Assembly: GCF_023343835.1 (NCBI RefSeq)
Contig: NC_064437.1
Location: 41,131,967 to 41,195,966 of the forward strand
DNA: 64,000 nt
Source of the DNA: Lagopus muta
Taxonomy: Eukaryota; Chordata; Aves; Galliformes; Phasianidae
Direction of reading: 5' to 3'
The position numbers and the translations under genes are program-made. Within the stretch, counting starts at the first letter, position 1, and each line of letters begins with the position of its first letter. Shown here one piece after another: positions 35,621 to 47,500 of this stretch. Under the pieces are notes generated by a model, which was given only the letters and a program-made list of their open reading frames with translations, was not told the origin of the DNA and searched no databases.

Positions 35621-37763
35621 TGCCGCTCCCTGCCTGCCCGCTTTTGGGTTTCCAGCGCAGATGAGGCAGACGCGGGGCTTTTCTGGTGTGGCTGTGTAGG
35701 TTATGCCGTTTAGTTACCTTCCAAGAATAGTAAGCTGTTTTTTTTTGTCTTCCTAGGAGCTGACAGAAGAAGCCAGAGAAGGCGCATTCTCCAATTTTCC
35801 TCTCTCCCAAAACACTGTCAACCTGCTCAAAGGTTTGTTGAGAAGAGCCTTCTGTAGGTGTTTGCTCAGGACTGCGCTCTGTTAACCTTACAGGCAGACT
35901 GAAGCCGAGGGTTAATTCCCAGATCATCCTGCATTTATTATGCTGTGATGGCATGCATGCGAGCAGCCACTGTAGATTCAAAGATCCTGCTGTTATTAGT
36001 AGGAACCAAGCTTCTGATTTGCTCACTTTCAGTCTGGAGTTTATTGTTTGGGGTAGGGATGAAAAAAAACAGGTGTGTTTTTCCTAGAATCATCACAGAA
36101 TGGCTTGAGTTGGAAGGGATCCTTAAAGGCCATCTAGTCCAACTTCCCTGCAATGAGCAGGAACGCGCACAGCTCCATCATGTTGCTCGGAGAACTCGTA
36201 CCTGCTGTGGAGTGCAGGATTTGATGTGATCTGTCTGAACATGATCAGTCCAGTTCTCAGTTAGGGCTTCAGCTAGTTAAGTCAGCTTGCAGGAGCACTA
36301 ATTAGTGAAACCTCTTTGGATTTACCTTACAGGTCGAGGTGTCAAATACCTGTTTCCTGTGCAAGTGAAAACTTTTCAGCCCATATATGATGGCAAAGAC
36401 CTAATTGCTCAAGCTCGAACAGGAACTGGGAAAACCTTTTCTTTTGCTATTCCACTGACTGAAAAGCTTCAGAGTGTCTCACAAGATGAGAGAAGAGGCC
36501 GTTCACCAAAGGTAATTTATTAAGGGTTAACACCAGAACCTTTGAGTATGGCAAAGCAGATTTTTTTTATTGCTTTGAGGATTTTTTTCTCCTTTGTTTG
36601 TGCTTGTAGTTCTGCATGGTTCACTTAGATCAGTACATACAATGTGTCAGGTTTCAGACCCCACTTTCCCCCACAAATACAGTGTGTGTACTTCAAACTG
36701 AATAGTTGCTACAATCTACACGTATGTTCTCTTTAAAGTTAATAATAGATAACATACATTTTAAAATGCTGTTGTCTGAAAGATTTGTAGGAGTGAATTT
36801 AATTATTTATCACTTTGTTCTTAAAATGTGGGTGAAAGGAAAGATGCTGTAGGAAGGCAGGTAGGTGAAGATGGAGGGTACATGGCCAGGGTGTTTCATG
36901 CTGTGTATCATTTCAGATCTAAACGATGCTAAATTGTTCAGCATTACTTTTTGTTCTTTCACAATGAATACTGCCTTAAATGTCCTCAGTGATGTTACTG
37001 AAACTCTCTTTCACCTGATGTTAAGAAAAACATTGCCATTCTACATCTCTCGTTATCTTGTAATGGTTTTCCTTGTTTCCTCTTGCTGACTTTGAGGCAG
37101 TGATGCACAGGATGGGGAGTTGTACCACCTTCGCAGTAAGTGTAGCATAAAATTGAATCACAAACAAGCAAAGAAACCCTACAAAATGGTATCAGTTCTA
37201 CAGCACCACTCCCTTGTTTGACATGAATCTTGTTCTCTGTGCCCTCTCTTGGGAGGGTGCTCAGCTGCATGTTTTGTTTCTTGTCACTCCCTCCAGGTGC
37301 TGGTTCTGGTTCCAACCAGAGAACTGGCCATTCAGGTCGCCAAGGACTTCAAGAATCTCACAAGAAAACTCTCAGTGGCATGTTTTTATGGAGGAACTCC
37401 ATATAAAGCACAGTGTAAGTAAACTCTAAGGATGGGAGTCGACTTCCTCCAAATGTATTTCATGAGTAAAACATGCTTTTCTCCCCATCAATTTCTCTTC
37501 AGTCAGCCATGATGTTATCTGTAAAGGGATTGTGCAGTAGAGTTGAATTATTTTACCTGTAATAAATCTAAATTTAAAAATGCAGTTGTAGGTCTGCCAA
37601 GTACCTAATCCTCCTTGTTGCTTCTTTACTGTGAGTTTGTGTTTTGTGAATGGACATACACTGGGACTGGATGACTGTCCAAGGAAAAAAGAGAACTGTG
37701 TATGTGAGTGTGACTCCATCTGTCTCCACAGCCAGCAGAGAAAAAACTTAGCTGAAAAAAACA

Positions 37764-37794
<31 letters not shown>

Positions 37795-40700
37795 TCCTTT
37801 TATAAAGCTGTGGAATTTTTTAATGCAAGCTGATTTCAGTTTAGAAATCAGATCTGTAAACTTGCTTGTAGTGTGGTTACTGTTCCTGGCAGAGAACTTG
37901 GAGCACCATTGGGCTTGCTTGTTTATTACTTGGGCTGAATACTATCCTTTATTCAGAGATAAAACAGCAAGACAGTAAGTTTTTGGTACTAATATTACAG
38001 GCACTGCTGGTAGCTTTTCTACCTTTTGTCTCAGCATTCTGACAGTTGTGTTTCTCTCTTTTTTTCCAGTTGATCTCCTTAAAAGTGGCATTGATATTCT
38101 TGTGGGAACTCCTGGACGGATCAAAGACCACATTCAGAATAGCAAGCTGGATCTTTCCAACGTGAAGCATGTTGTTTTGGATGAAGTTGATCACATGTTA
38201 GACATGGGCTTTGCTGAACAAGTAGAAGAAATCTTAGGATTTGCTTATAAAAAAGGTAAGTTCTGGGATCAGACATGACGGATTTGGTTTGTTGAAGTTC
38301 ATGTTACTGTAGTTTTCCATTTTGTGTGAAAAGGATACTAGAAATGTTTTCATTGCTTACAAGATTTCTTCTTGTAGCTGACTTGCTGTACCTATAAACA
38401 TCTCAGTTTGAGAGAATTCACTTGCTTTGTTTAGTCAGTTTGTGTAGACTTAACTGTGAGTCTGTGGTGATGGCTGAAGTTGGTGATCTTTTTTGCCAGG
38501 TTCTGAGAACAACCCTCAGACATTGCTGTTTTCTGCAACTTGTCCACGCTGGGTATACGATGTGGCAAAAAAATACATGAAAGATGAATATGAACAGGTA
38601 GACCTGATTGGAAAGAAGACTCAGAGGACTGCCACGACTGTGGAAGTGAGTGATTCTTCTGCAGAGTTGTATGGGTCCAGAAGGCACATCGCCTGCGTGA
38701 AGTGGGTTCACACTGGCTTTCTCAGTGAGGGAATGGAATTACTTTTCCCTTAATTGATACATGAATTTATAAAGCAGGGCTTTTGTGTAGGGGCAGTAGT
38801 CTACAGTTTAAAAACAAATTAAATACAGACATCCTACAACTGAATTCATTTTGTTTCTCCTGTTCGGAGCTTAGATTTAATATGAATGCTTATTGTGCTT
38901 CTTTCCCAAACAGCACTTGGCTATACAGTGTCGCTCATCTCAGAGAGCAGAAGTTCTTGGGGACATCATTCAAGTCTACAGTGGAAGCCATGGGCGGACG
39001 ATTGTCTTCTGTGAGACTAAAAAGGAAGCAAATGAGCTGGCTTTGAATTCTGCACTCAAACAGGTACTGGGGTCCAAATGGAGAGCAGATGACCTGAAAG
39101 AGATTGGAGGTTGGCATTGCTTGGGTGCAGTTATTTCTCCATGTTTCTCAAGACTTCTGAAATCCATGCCTGAAAGCAGAGCTTTGCAGTTAAAATACCC
39201 TCTTGGTTGTGATCATGCAATTATTCCTTCAGCTTCAAAATTGTACAGAACCAGATCAGTAGGGAAATATGCAGCTTTTGCTGAACAGCCAGGAAATACT
39301 ACCTCTTAATGGCACCTGTTCTTTGATCAATCACTATTCAAGAAAATCCACCTAACACAGTACTGGTATGGAATGTTCTGTTCCCTTGAAAAGTCATTTT
39401 ATGGTTTGTTCAGGCCTTGGGTGATAAATTAAGCAGGTTTTCTGTGCTTTCTTGAATTATTACCCTCTTCTGAAAGTGGACACAGGTGCTGTTTTTCTGT
39501 TTTTTTGTTTCCCTCCCCTCCCCCCAGAGAAAAACCTGTTTGATACAAAATACCACTAATAAATTAGTGATGGGAAGGCATGTTTAGTTGTGTGAAATCC
39601 ATGTGAAAATCTTGCAGGCGCAATTTTGATTTGTCTGCCTGTTAAATTCATATCCAATAACAATTTTGTTCTTCTGTCAGTATGTCACACGTTAGTTTCT
39701 TGTGTTATTAAGTTCTGCTTTTGCATGTTGTTTGTTTAAATTCTGAGTGCGTGGCTGTCCTTTTTCCTTGATAAACACTCAATCAGTCTCGGCTCCCATT
39801 AGAAAGTGATGTGGTTTGGATCACTAGGAAGGTTTAGCTGTGCCCTGGATACCTCATGTCAGTGTCTGTGATTGGGTTGGCTTCCCAGGGCAGAGAACAA
39901 AGCCTGTTGCTTGTTCTTTACAAGCAAGTAAAGTTGCTTCCATTTGTTCCAGTGAAAGTGACTGCTCCAGTCACTGAACAGCCACTGTTCCTGTGTCCAC
40001 TGTTGACAAGGCAGGCTGGAAATTGCATGTCTTCTGTAGGTATGCTACAGATAATAACATTATGGTAAAACACCACTGCTGAGTGTTGGTGGCCCTGAGA
40101 AGGATGAAAACCACGAAGTAAGATGTTCTGTATACCCTTGCTATCAGCCATGTAATTCTTTTCAGTCACTGCACAATATTTTGTGTGCGTGTGTGTTTTT
40201 TTTTTTTAAATTAAATATCTCAAGCTGTTGCAGCTGTGTTCCCTGTTAAATAATATGGGAATGGTTTGTTTCACTGACAGGAAGCCCAGTCATTGCACGG
40301 TGACATTCCACAGAAACAGAGAGAAGTTACACTAAAAGGCTTTAGAAATGGTGTGTTTGAGGTTCTGATTGCAACAAATGTAGCTGCCCGTGGCTTGGAT
40401 ATTCCTGAAGTTGACCTGGTTATACAGTGCTCTCCACCAAAAGTAAGTTAGTAGAGAAAATAAAGTAAAATGATTTTTTAAAAATATTTTTTTGTGTCAG
40501 TATGGTGGGCAGTTCCTTTTCTGTTGCATGGCAAAGTCTTTAAGTTGCTTTAAGCATTTTTTCAGTATTTCTGAATCCCTTCTGAGCAGCTTTGGGCTTT
40601 GTTTTGTTCCAATTCTAAAATACTCCTACAGCCCTTTTTCTTATATTGAAACTCCATTGGAGCTTTTTAATTGAAAAAATGTGTCAGCAATGTTTGTTAA

Positions 40701-43700
40701 ACCTAGGATAACAGATCTCCAGTGGTTAGTGTGCAGTTACAAGCTTGGGTATAGAAACACATCATCCTTAGCATTCTGATTTAGAATTTTCAGCTTACTT
40801 TTTTCTCTCTTACACTGTATAAATAAATGTCAGTGGTTTAAACGATACAAGGTTTTCTCATGTTAATCTGGATTTCTGAAGGATGTTGATTCCTACATCC
40901 ATCGGTCTGGACGCACGGGTCGAGCTGGCCGCACTGGGATCTGTATTTGTTTCTATCAGAGGAAAGAAGAAGACCTTCTGAAGCAGGTTGAGCAGAAAGC
41001 GGTGAGTTCTGCTTTGGACTTAATGGAATAATCTGAGTCCTGAAGAGACAGCAGCACTCTTAGATTAGGCTGATTATGGTTGCATGAGGCCAGCATGGGA
41101 GTGCACTGACCTGAAATGCTGGCATTTAAGTGATGGTAAATGCCTCAACATCAGCTTATTCTATGGGTTCTCATGAGTTTGCCCATGCTGGCAGTACTCA
41201 ATTGCTGTCAGCATGCAGACTGTAGCAGGAATGTATGAAGGAGACCATGCCTTTCATTAGTCTTGTGAATTGGTATAAAGTAGCTCCAGATTAACAAAGG
41301 CAGCAACTTAAATAAAAACTTTTTTTCTAGTTTTAGAAATACTTTCATTTAAGTGAAGACACGTTGCTGTAAGCATCAAGTGAATGCAGGTCTCAGTAAT
41401 GTGACTCGTTGAATTATAGAATGCTGAAAATACCTTTGATTGTAATTTGTTTTCTTGACTTCAGGGGATTACGTTCAGGCGTATAGGTGTTCCGTCTGCT
41501 ACAGATATAATTAAAGCTTCAAGTGATGATGCTAAGAAGTAAGTTTATCTGTCTACTCTTAAAATACTAGAGTTCTTCCAGCAGCTGGACTGTTAATGTA
41601 AAGTTCTAAGGTTCTAATCTAAAGTTATGCAAGTCTTTCCCTGTGTCATAGAAGTCAGCTGCTTTGCCTGTAGACACTGACCATTCTTCCTAAGATGATA
41701 CCAGTAAATCTCTGTGTGCTTAAATGTAAACCTTTTCATAGAAGTAGTTGTTCTGTATATTCTTTCTAATGTTAACCCGTTCTTATAACACAAAAATCTA
41801 TTGATAGCAGAACAAGAAAATTGCTGTTGTGTGAAGAAACTGAGTTTAAAGAACAGTACTTAGTAAAGCAAAAAGTTCCACTGCTCTTGGTGAATAGTGA
41901 GGGTGTTGTAGCCCATCCTGTATCTCTCTGACATTTTATTGGTGAAGGTTGAGCATTTTGTTCCATGCAGCTCTGGTTACACTTGCTGCCCAATTGGTGG
42001 AAATTGCTTTGGTGGAGGTTTTGGTAATGGGTGAGAATTTCACAGGTGTAAAGGAGATCGTAAGCATGGTGTTGGATGCACCTTGTATTTTAAAAGTTGA
42101 GCAGTTGTTTTTAATCTCTAAACTGAAATATTTGTGTTGTCTTGAACGTGACTGCACTTCACACTGATGGTCAGTGTGCTGATCTCAGCTGTTTGTTGTC
42201 AACATGCAGGTGTTTGGATGCCGTTCCTCCTTCTGCAATAGACTACTTCAGGCAGTCTGCTCGAGAGCTCATAGAGGAGAAAGGGGCAGTTGATGCCCTG
42301 GCAGCAGCTCTGGCCCATATTTCTGGGGCATCTTCCATACAGCAGCGTTCCTTACTCAACTCAACTGCGGTAAATAACGTTATAACTGCTTTAGCAAGAA
42401 CAGAAAAAAGGATTGCTGGAGTTCTGTGCAAGTGTGGCATCTTAGCACCTTCTCTTCAGGGTCTTTCAGTATGATTTCTTAAAACTGTTAGCTCATTCTA
42501 GTTTATTTTTTGTTCTTTAATAGAAATCAGCTCCTACTGGCATGCTGCAGGCAACTAAAGAAACTTGGTATCAGTCAGTGTATTTTCTTGCAATGAGATG
42601 TCAAGTAATTGTGCTGTACATCTAAGTAACTCAAGACTTTGATGCTACAGATGAGCTTAATTAAGGAAACTTTACAGTCTGATAGGTTGGTTCTTGCTGT
42701 TGTAGTTTTCCTTTCTTAGAAAGAACTTTAGATTTCTGCATATTGCAAGTAGCATGCAAGTACCTCATTTCAAAGAAATCCTGATAGGTGAAAAGTTCAG
42801 TGTTGCTTTTTCCTGATGCATTTGAGGATAACCTGGTGCAATTCATTGAGAATAGCACATGTGTGGACTATGCTTTCTGTATTAGTTTTTTAAATCCCTT
42901 TTGTAGCTGTGACATTCTGTATGTTTTGAACAAATGTCTCTGCTTCCAAACAAAATGCAGGAATGCTATTGGCTGTCTATATTGGTGGTCAGTCCTATGG
43001 TAAATGGATGCCTTCAGTTTCTTAATAGGCTTTTGTTTGCTTCACTTCTGGGATGCTGGTCCCTTAGGGTTACTATGTCAGAATACCAGGGGTTCATTAT
43101 GGTTACTGAGCTATAGGCTGTCCAAGCAAGTTCAGTCTTTTCTTACAAGTGTATTTTTCTGTTGCTCCCAAAGGGCTTTGTGACCATGGTGTTACAGTGC
43201 TCGATAGAGATGCGTTCCATGAGCTATGCCTGGAGAGGGCTGAAGGAGCAGCTTGGCGAGGAAATAGATGGCAAGATATCTGCAATGCGTTTCCTCAAGG
43301 GAAAGATGGTAAGATAGCCCATCCTTTGAGAAGGAGGGGTGGTGGCATTGGTGTATGTGTGGGTATTCAATTTTATGTTCTGGGATATGTTTTTGGAAAG
43401 AAAATGTCACTTTATTTATTTATATACTTGTTGCTATAGGGGGTGTGCTTCGATATCCCTATGGACGAGCTGAGTCATATACAGGTATGTTACAGCTGGA
43501 ACTTCCAGGGGTGTATGCAAGGCGAAATACATGGCAATCGTCTTATCTGAGGTTTTATACAGGGTGGGTAAGAGGATGGAGTGTGTGATCTAACAGGGAT
43601 GTTGCACTGAGAGGTGGGCAGAACCGTTAGGGAATTCCCTCTTGCTTGTCCTTTTGCTCTGTCCCTGCGATGGGATTTAGGGCAGTGGTTGGTGCTGTCT

Positions 43701-43923
43701 TGCCAGGGCTGTGGCACACGCAGGGCTGACTGTGCTGGCTCTGTTGCAGGAGCAGTGGCGGGACACGCGGCGCTGGCAGCTGGCGGTGGCCAAGGAGCTG
43801 CCCGAGCTGGAGGAACAACCGCAGGATGTGAACCGCGGGCCGCCGCGCTTTGGCGGCTTCAAGAAGAACGGCAGGTTCGGAGGCTGGAAGCAGGGCCGGC
43901 CGCCCGGCAGGGCCCTCGAGTAA
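35076..43923 (+). CDS. DDX21: DDX21, nucleolar DEAD-box RNA helicase (Gu-alpha), 685 aa
   Basis: RNA helicase that couples Pol I transcription and rRNA processing in mammals. Fifteen exons: 35076-35168, 35292-35531, 35757-35832, 36333-36511, 37297-37414, 38070-38255, 38500-38645, 38914-39063, 40281-40442, 40882-41001, 41465-41538, 42210-42369, 43174-43308, 43440-43484, 43750-43923. Helicase motifs: AxTGTGKT at residues 164-171, PTRELA 202-207, DEVD 273-276, SAT 309-311, ARGLD 432-436, HRSGRTGR 457-464. The GUCT region carries the DDX21 signatures [12 protein letters not shown] and [15 protein letters not shown]. The tail is short ([20 protein letters not shown]) and lacks the FRGQR repeats of human DDX21; the N-terminal KKxEP-type repeats are also missing. 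The start was chosen by its strong Kozak context (GCCATGC); the frame stays open upstream to an ATG at 34803. Confidence 0.96.
36086..36200 (-). repeat. CR1 LINE 3'-end fragment in DDX21 intron 3
   Basis: Inverted CR1 3' end on the + strand: 'agaatcatcacagaatggc', 'ttgagttggaagggatcc', 'ttaaaggccatctagtccaa', then 'cctgcaatgagcaggaacg'. It is short and 5' truncated, about 130 bp before DDX21 exon 4. Confidence 0.88.
37767..37795. repeat. 29-base T tract in DDX21 intron 5
   Basis: An uninterrupted run of 29 T lies about 275 bp before DDX21 exon 6. I see no target-site duplication or adjoining retroposed body, so it reads as a simple homopolymer. Its length is likely to be imprecise in assemblies. 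Confidence 0.9.
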
Positions 43924-44560
43924 CCGCGGGACTGATCGTGTTTTTTACCCACAAGTAAAGAGCCGTTGGACACTTACCGGCGTCTGTAGCTCGAGGAAGC
44001 CGCGCAGGTCGCCGTGACGGCGGGAGGGTGGGGCGGGGCCTCCGCGCTGCGCGGCGGCGATTGGCTGGCGGGACGCACGTGACGCGGGGCGGGCGAGCGG
44101 CGGCGACAAGATGGCGGCGGCGGCGGGCAGCGGGTGGGCCGCGGCGTGCGAGAAGTTCCGCAGCGCTAGGACGCTGTCGGCCGTGGAGTCGCGCAAGGAC
44201 CCGGAGACGGAACCCTACCGATCCAAGTACAGCGCCCGCGCGTTGCTGCAGGAGGTGAAGCAGCAGCTGAGCGCCGCCGAGGATTGCTGCGAGGCGCGGC
44301 TGCTGGCCGTGCGGCGGGCCGTGCTGGAGTACGAGCTGGGCGTCAACCACACCGACACGGAGGAGCTGTCGGCCGGCGAGGAGCACCTGCAGCGCTGCAC
44401 GCAGCTGCTCGAGCCGCACCGCCTGTCCCGGGACTGCGTCTCGCTCTACATCCAGGCCCAGGTGGGCGGGGGGTGCGGGGCTGGGGCTGCGCGAGGCGGC
44501 TTCGGGTGGCGGAGTGACGCCTCCGAGCCGAGGAACGGCCCGCTCCTCGGGGCTGCGGGG
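43745..44560 (+). promoter_or_regulatory. CpG island shared by the DDX21 3' end and KIFBP promoter
   Basis: CpG-rich DNA starts in the last DDX21 exon and runs through the first KIFBP exon. DDX21 has a variant poly(A) hexamer AGTAAA at 43954-43959, so its 3' UTR is probably under 80 bases. Then come an inverted CCAAT box (ATTGG, 44060-44064), an E-box CACGTGAC (44076-44083) and a YY1-like AAGATGGCGGC (from 44108) that overlaps the KIFBP start codon. The whole promoter fits in the 187 bp between the DDX21 stop and the KIFBP ATG. Confidence 0.8.
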
Positions 44561-47500
44561 CTGGCGGAGGTACGGCACAGCGGGAGAAGACTGGTTTGCG
44601 ACCTTACTGCGGTTCCTTCGCTTTTACTTGCTGCCCAAGTGAAGCTGAGGGATGCTCATGTTCTCAGTCTTAAGCGTAAGGAGAAAACACTGAAGAATGT
44701 GATCACATCCTTCTCTGAATGTTCGTGTGGTGACCTGTGCTTCGTGACAGCTGCTGTGCATTTATACGCACGCACACACATGCTTTCACTTAAGTAGAGC
44801 AGTTGTCTGTGTGTCTGTCAGAAATGTCTGCTGTGATTTAGGAAGGGCTCACGGTACTTCACTGCCACACAGCGTAAAGCTGCGGAGGGATTGTGTGGTC
44901 CGGTGAAGCACGGATCAGGCAGTGGCTTCTCTTTCTCTACGTGAGGAGAGGCTGTAATGAGGTAGAGGTCACCCTTGGAGCAGGTAATAGCAATAAGATG
45001 GGAGGTAATTGCCTCAGTTTGCACCGGGGTGGTTCAGGTTGGGTATTAGGAAAAAATTCTTCAAAAGAGCAGTGATGCAGTGGCACAGGCTGCCCAGGGA
45101 TGTGGGGGAGTCACAATGCTTGGAGGTATTGCAAAGCTGTGGGGATGTGGCACTGAGGGATGTGGGCAGGTGGTGGTGGGCTGGGTGAGCTGAGAGGGTT
45201 TTTCCAACCCCAGTGACCCTGTCAGCTTTTAGTTATTTGGGACTCATGAGGTTACATCTGCTCCTTGTCCTTCAGAGGGGTGGTTTGGGTACTCTGCTGT
45301 CAGTCTGTTGCCAGTGGTGTGATCTGAGGTTGCCTGAGAAGTCAGGCAAAACCAAGGAGCATCTTTTCAGTGTTTGCATGGGGTGCTCACAGTGTGCTGT
45401 TAGGGCTTTGCTGCCTTTATGGCTGAGGGACAGGGATTCAGGTGCCTTTTTAAAACTTTTTCATAGAATGGCTTGGGTTGGAAGGGACTGTGGAGCCCCA
45501 GTCCCTGTTGTGGGCTGGTTGCCCCTAGCAGCTCAGGCTGCCCATCTGTGGCACTGGGCACCTCCAGGGATGGGACAGCCACAGCTCTGGGCAGCAGTGC
45601 CTCACTGCCACTGCAAAAGAATTTCTGCCCAGTGTTTTTGCTGATGTGCTGGAAATAACACCTGAGCATTTCAATAACAAACAAAAGCCAAAACAACACT
45701 GAGTATCAAGGCTGTTGGTAGTCAGCAGTGGCTGTATTTGTACATGAGCACGTCTCTAGTGCTATAAAATACACTGTCACCTCATTGATGCCTGTTTGGC
45801 AAGGAGGAGCATTCCTTTTCCTTCTGGGCCTGTTTCTATAGCTGTTCTCATTTATCTTTTTGCTTAAGGATGCATGTGACGATTTCTGTCTAATTAAATT
45901 TGGTCAATTCCATTGCACAGCTGTGGGTGAAGTGTTTTTGTTCATAGCCATCATGATACATGGAGCTTTCTCTCAAAGCATAGTAAAATAGAAGGAATTG
46001 AAAGAGCTACAAGTCTGACGTACAGCTATATGTAGGAGCTTTCTGAAGGTTTTTTATTCCCAGTCCTATTAGATTTTGTAATAACATATGCTAGGAATTA
46101 AATCAGTCCATTAAACATTGGTCTGTAATTAACATCTCATCTTCATAATAAAATTAGGGTTGTTTTTTGTAAAAAGTAGGTGCAGTGAGACATTACCATG
46201 CACGTTGCTGTGATATTCACTCCTTTAAGCTTATAGCTTTTGCATCACAGCAGGTTTTAATTTCCTTGTCAAAATGTGCATTCATTCCTTTAGCACTTTT
46301 TCCCTATTAGATTTTTCCATGAAGACACAGTGGCAAATTTCTATGTCTGTGACTCTCCTTTATGATTTCAGAGTTGCTTGAATCAGAGGTAGAACACACT
46401 GTGTAGAAAAAGCTTTCTATATGAATGTACCAGAGATAATTTAGCAGGGTAAACACAGAAAATTGCCATTTGTGAGGTGACTTTGTGTGCTTGCCTCTGT
46501 GAAAACCCTCCTGTTTGAGCAGCTTACAATAAAATGGGTGGGAACAATTTTTGCCTTTTGGAATCTGGTATGTTAGGAGTGTGTGTGTATGTAGACATGT
46601 ACATAGCGATGAAGAGTGATAAATTATTTGAAGAAAACGTTTAGTGTAAGTGGAATTGATTGGAAAATAATTGTTGTTTTTCCTTTTAACTTCAGAACAA
46701 TCTAGGTATCCTGTGGTCCGAAAGGGGTGAAATTAAAACCGCACAGACTTACTTGGAATCTGCAGAAGCCTTGTATAATCAGTACATGAAAGAGGTACGG
46801 TGCTTATTAATCTGGCAGCAGGTCTTACTTTCGTGCACCACTTACAGTTTTGATAATCGTGGAAGAAAACATACAGTGGAACTTGAGTTTCTGAGCTTCG
46901 TGGTGTGATAATGCTTCTGAAAAACAGTATGGTTTGTTTGCTGGCATAGAAGGCGTAGGAGGATCACTTGATAATTTCAGCATGGATCTGGGAAAGTAGT
47001 TTGTCTCAGGAAAGAGTGATCCTTGTTATAGGGTCTTTGAATTGATACTCCAGTGCTGAACTTGGCTTCTGATTTAGATCGTCCTACTTTTGTCTTGGGA
47101 ATGCTGTAGGAGGTCAAGCAATTGCTTTCAGTAGGAAAAGGAAAACAAACTGTATTATCTGCATGGTTTGCTCTGCCTGAACATAATATCCTGCTGCGCA
47201 GAGGCAAGTAGTTCAGCTTGTTTCAAAGGGGACAATCTTCTGAACAGCTAAACCCCGTTTGCATGTTAAATGATGTTCTGAGTTGTGGATTCTGCTGTGT
47301 ATCAACAAAGGCTCCCTTGTGCTATTGTTAGTTCTTTGCAAAGCCTTTCCAACACAGTCTTGCTTCAGGGACAGGGCAGTTGTTGAGTGAGCTGAAAATA
47401 TTTGTGGCCTTAAAGGAGCAGCGTTCTGTGTTTCAGGTTAAACAGAAGGTTGTTTCATGAAATTATGGTTTTATGGGGTTTACAGTACAGGTTACTCTCA

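Noticed and set aside
41949-42100. Cys- and Gly-rich reading ([17 protein letters not shown]) in DDX21 intron 11, reminiscent of granulin-like repeats
   Set aside because: It is about 20 codons long, is followed by a stop and has no flanking homology. Most likely a coincidence.
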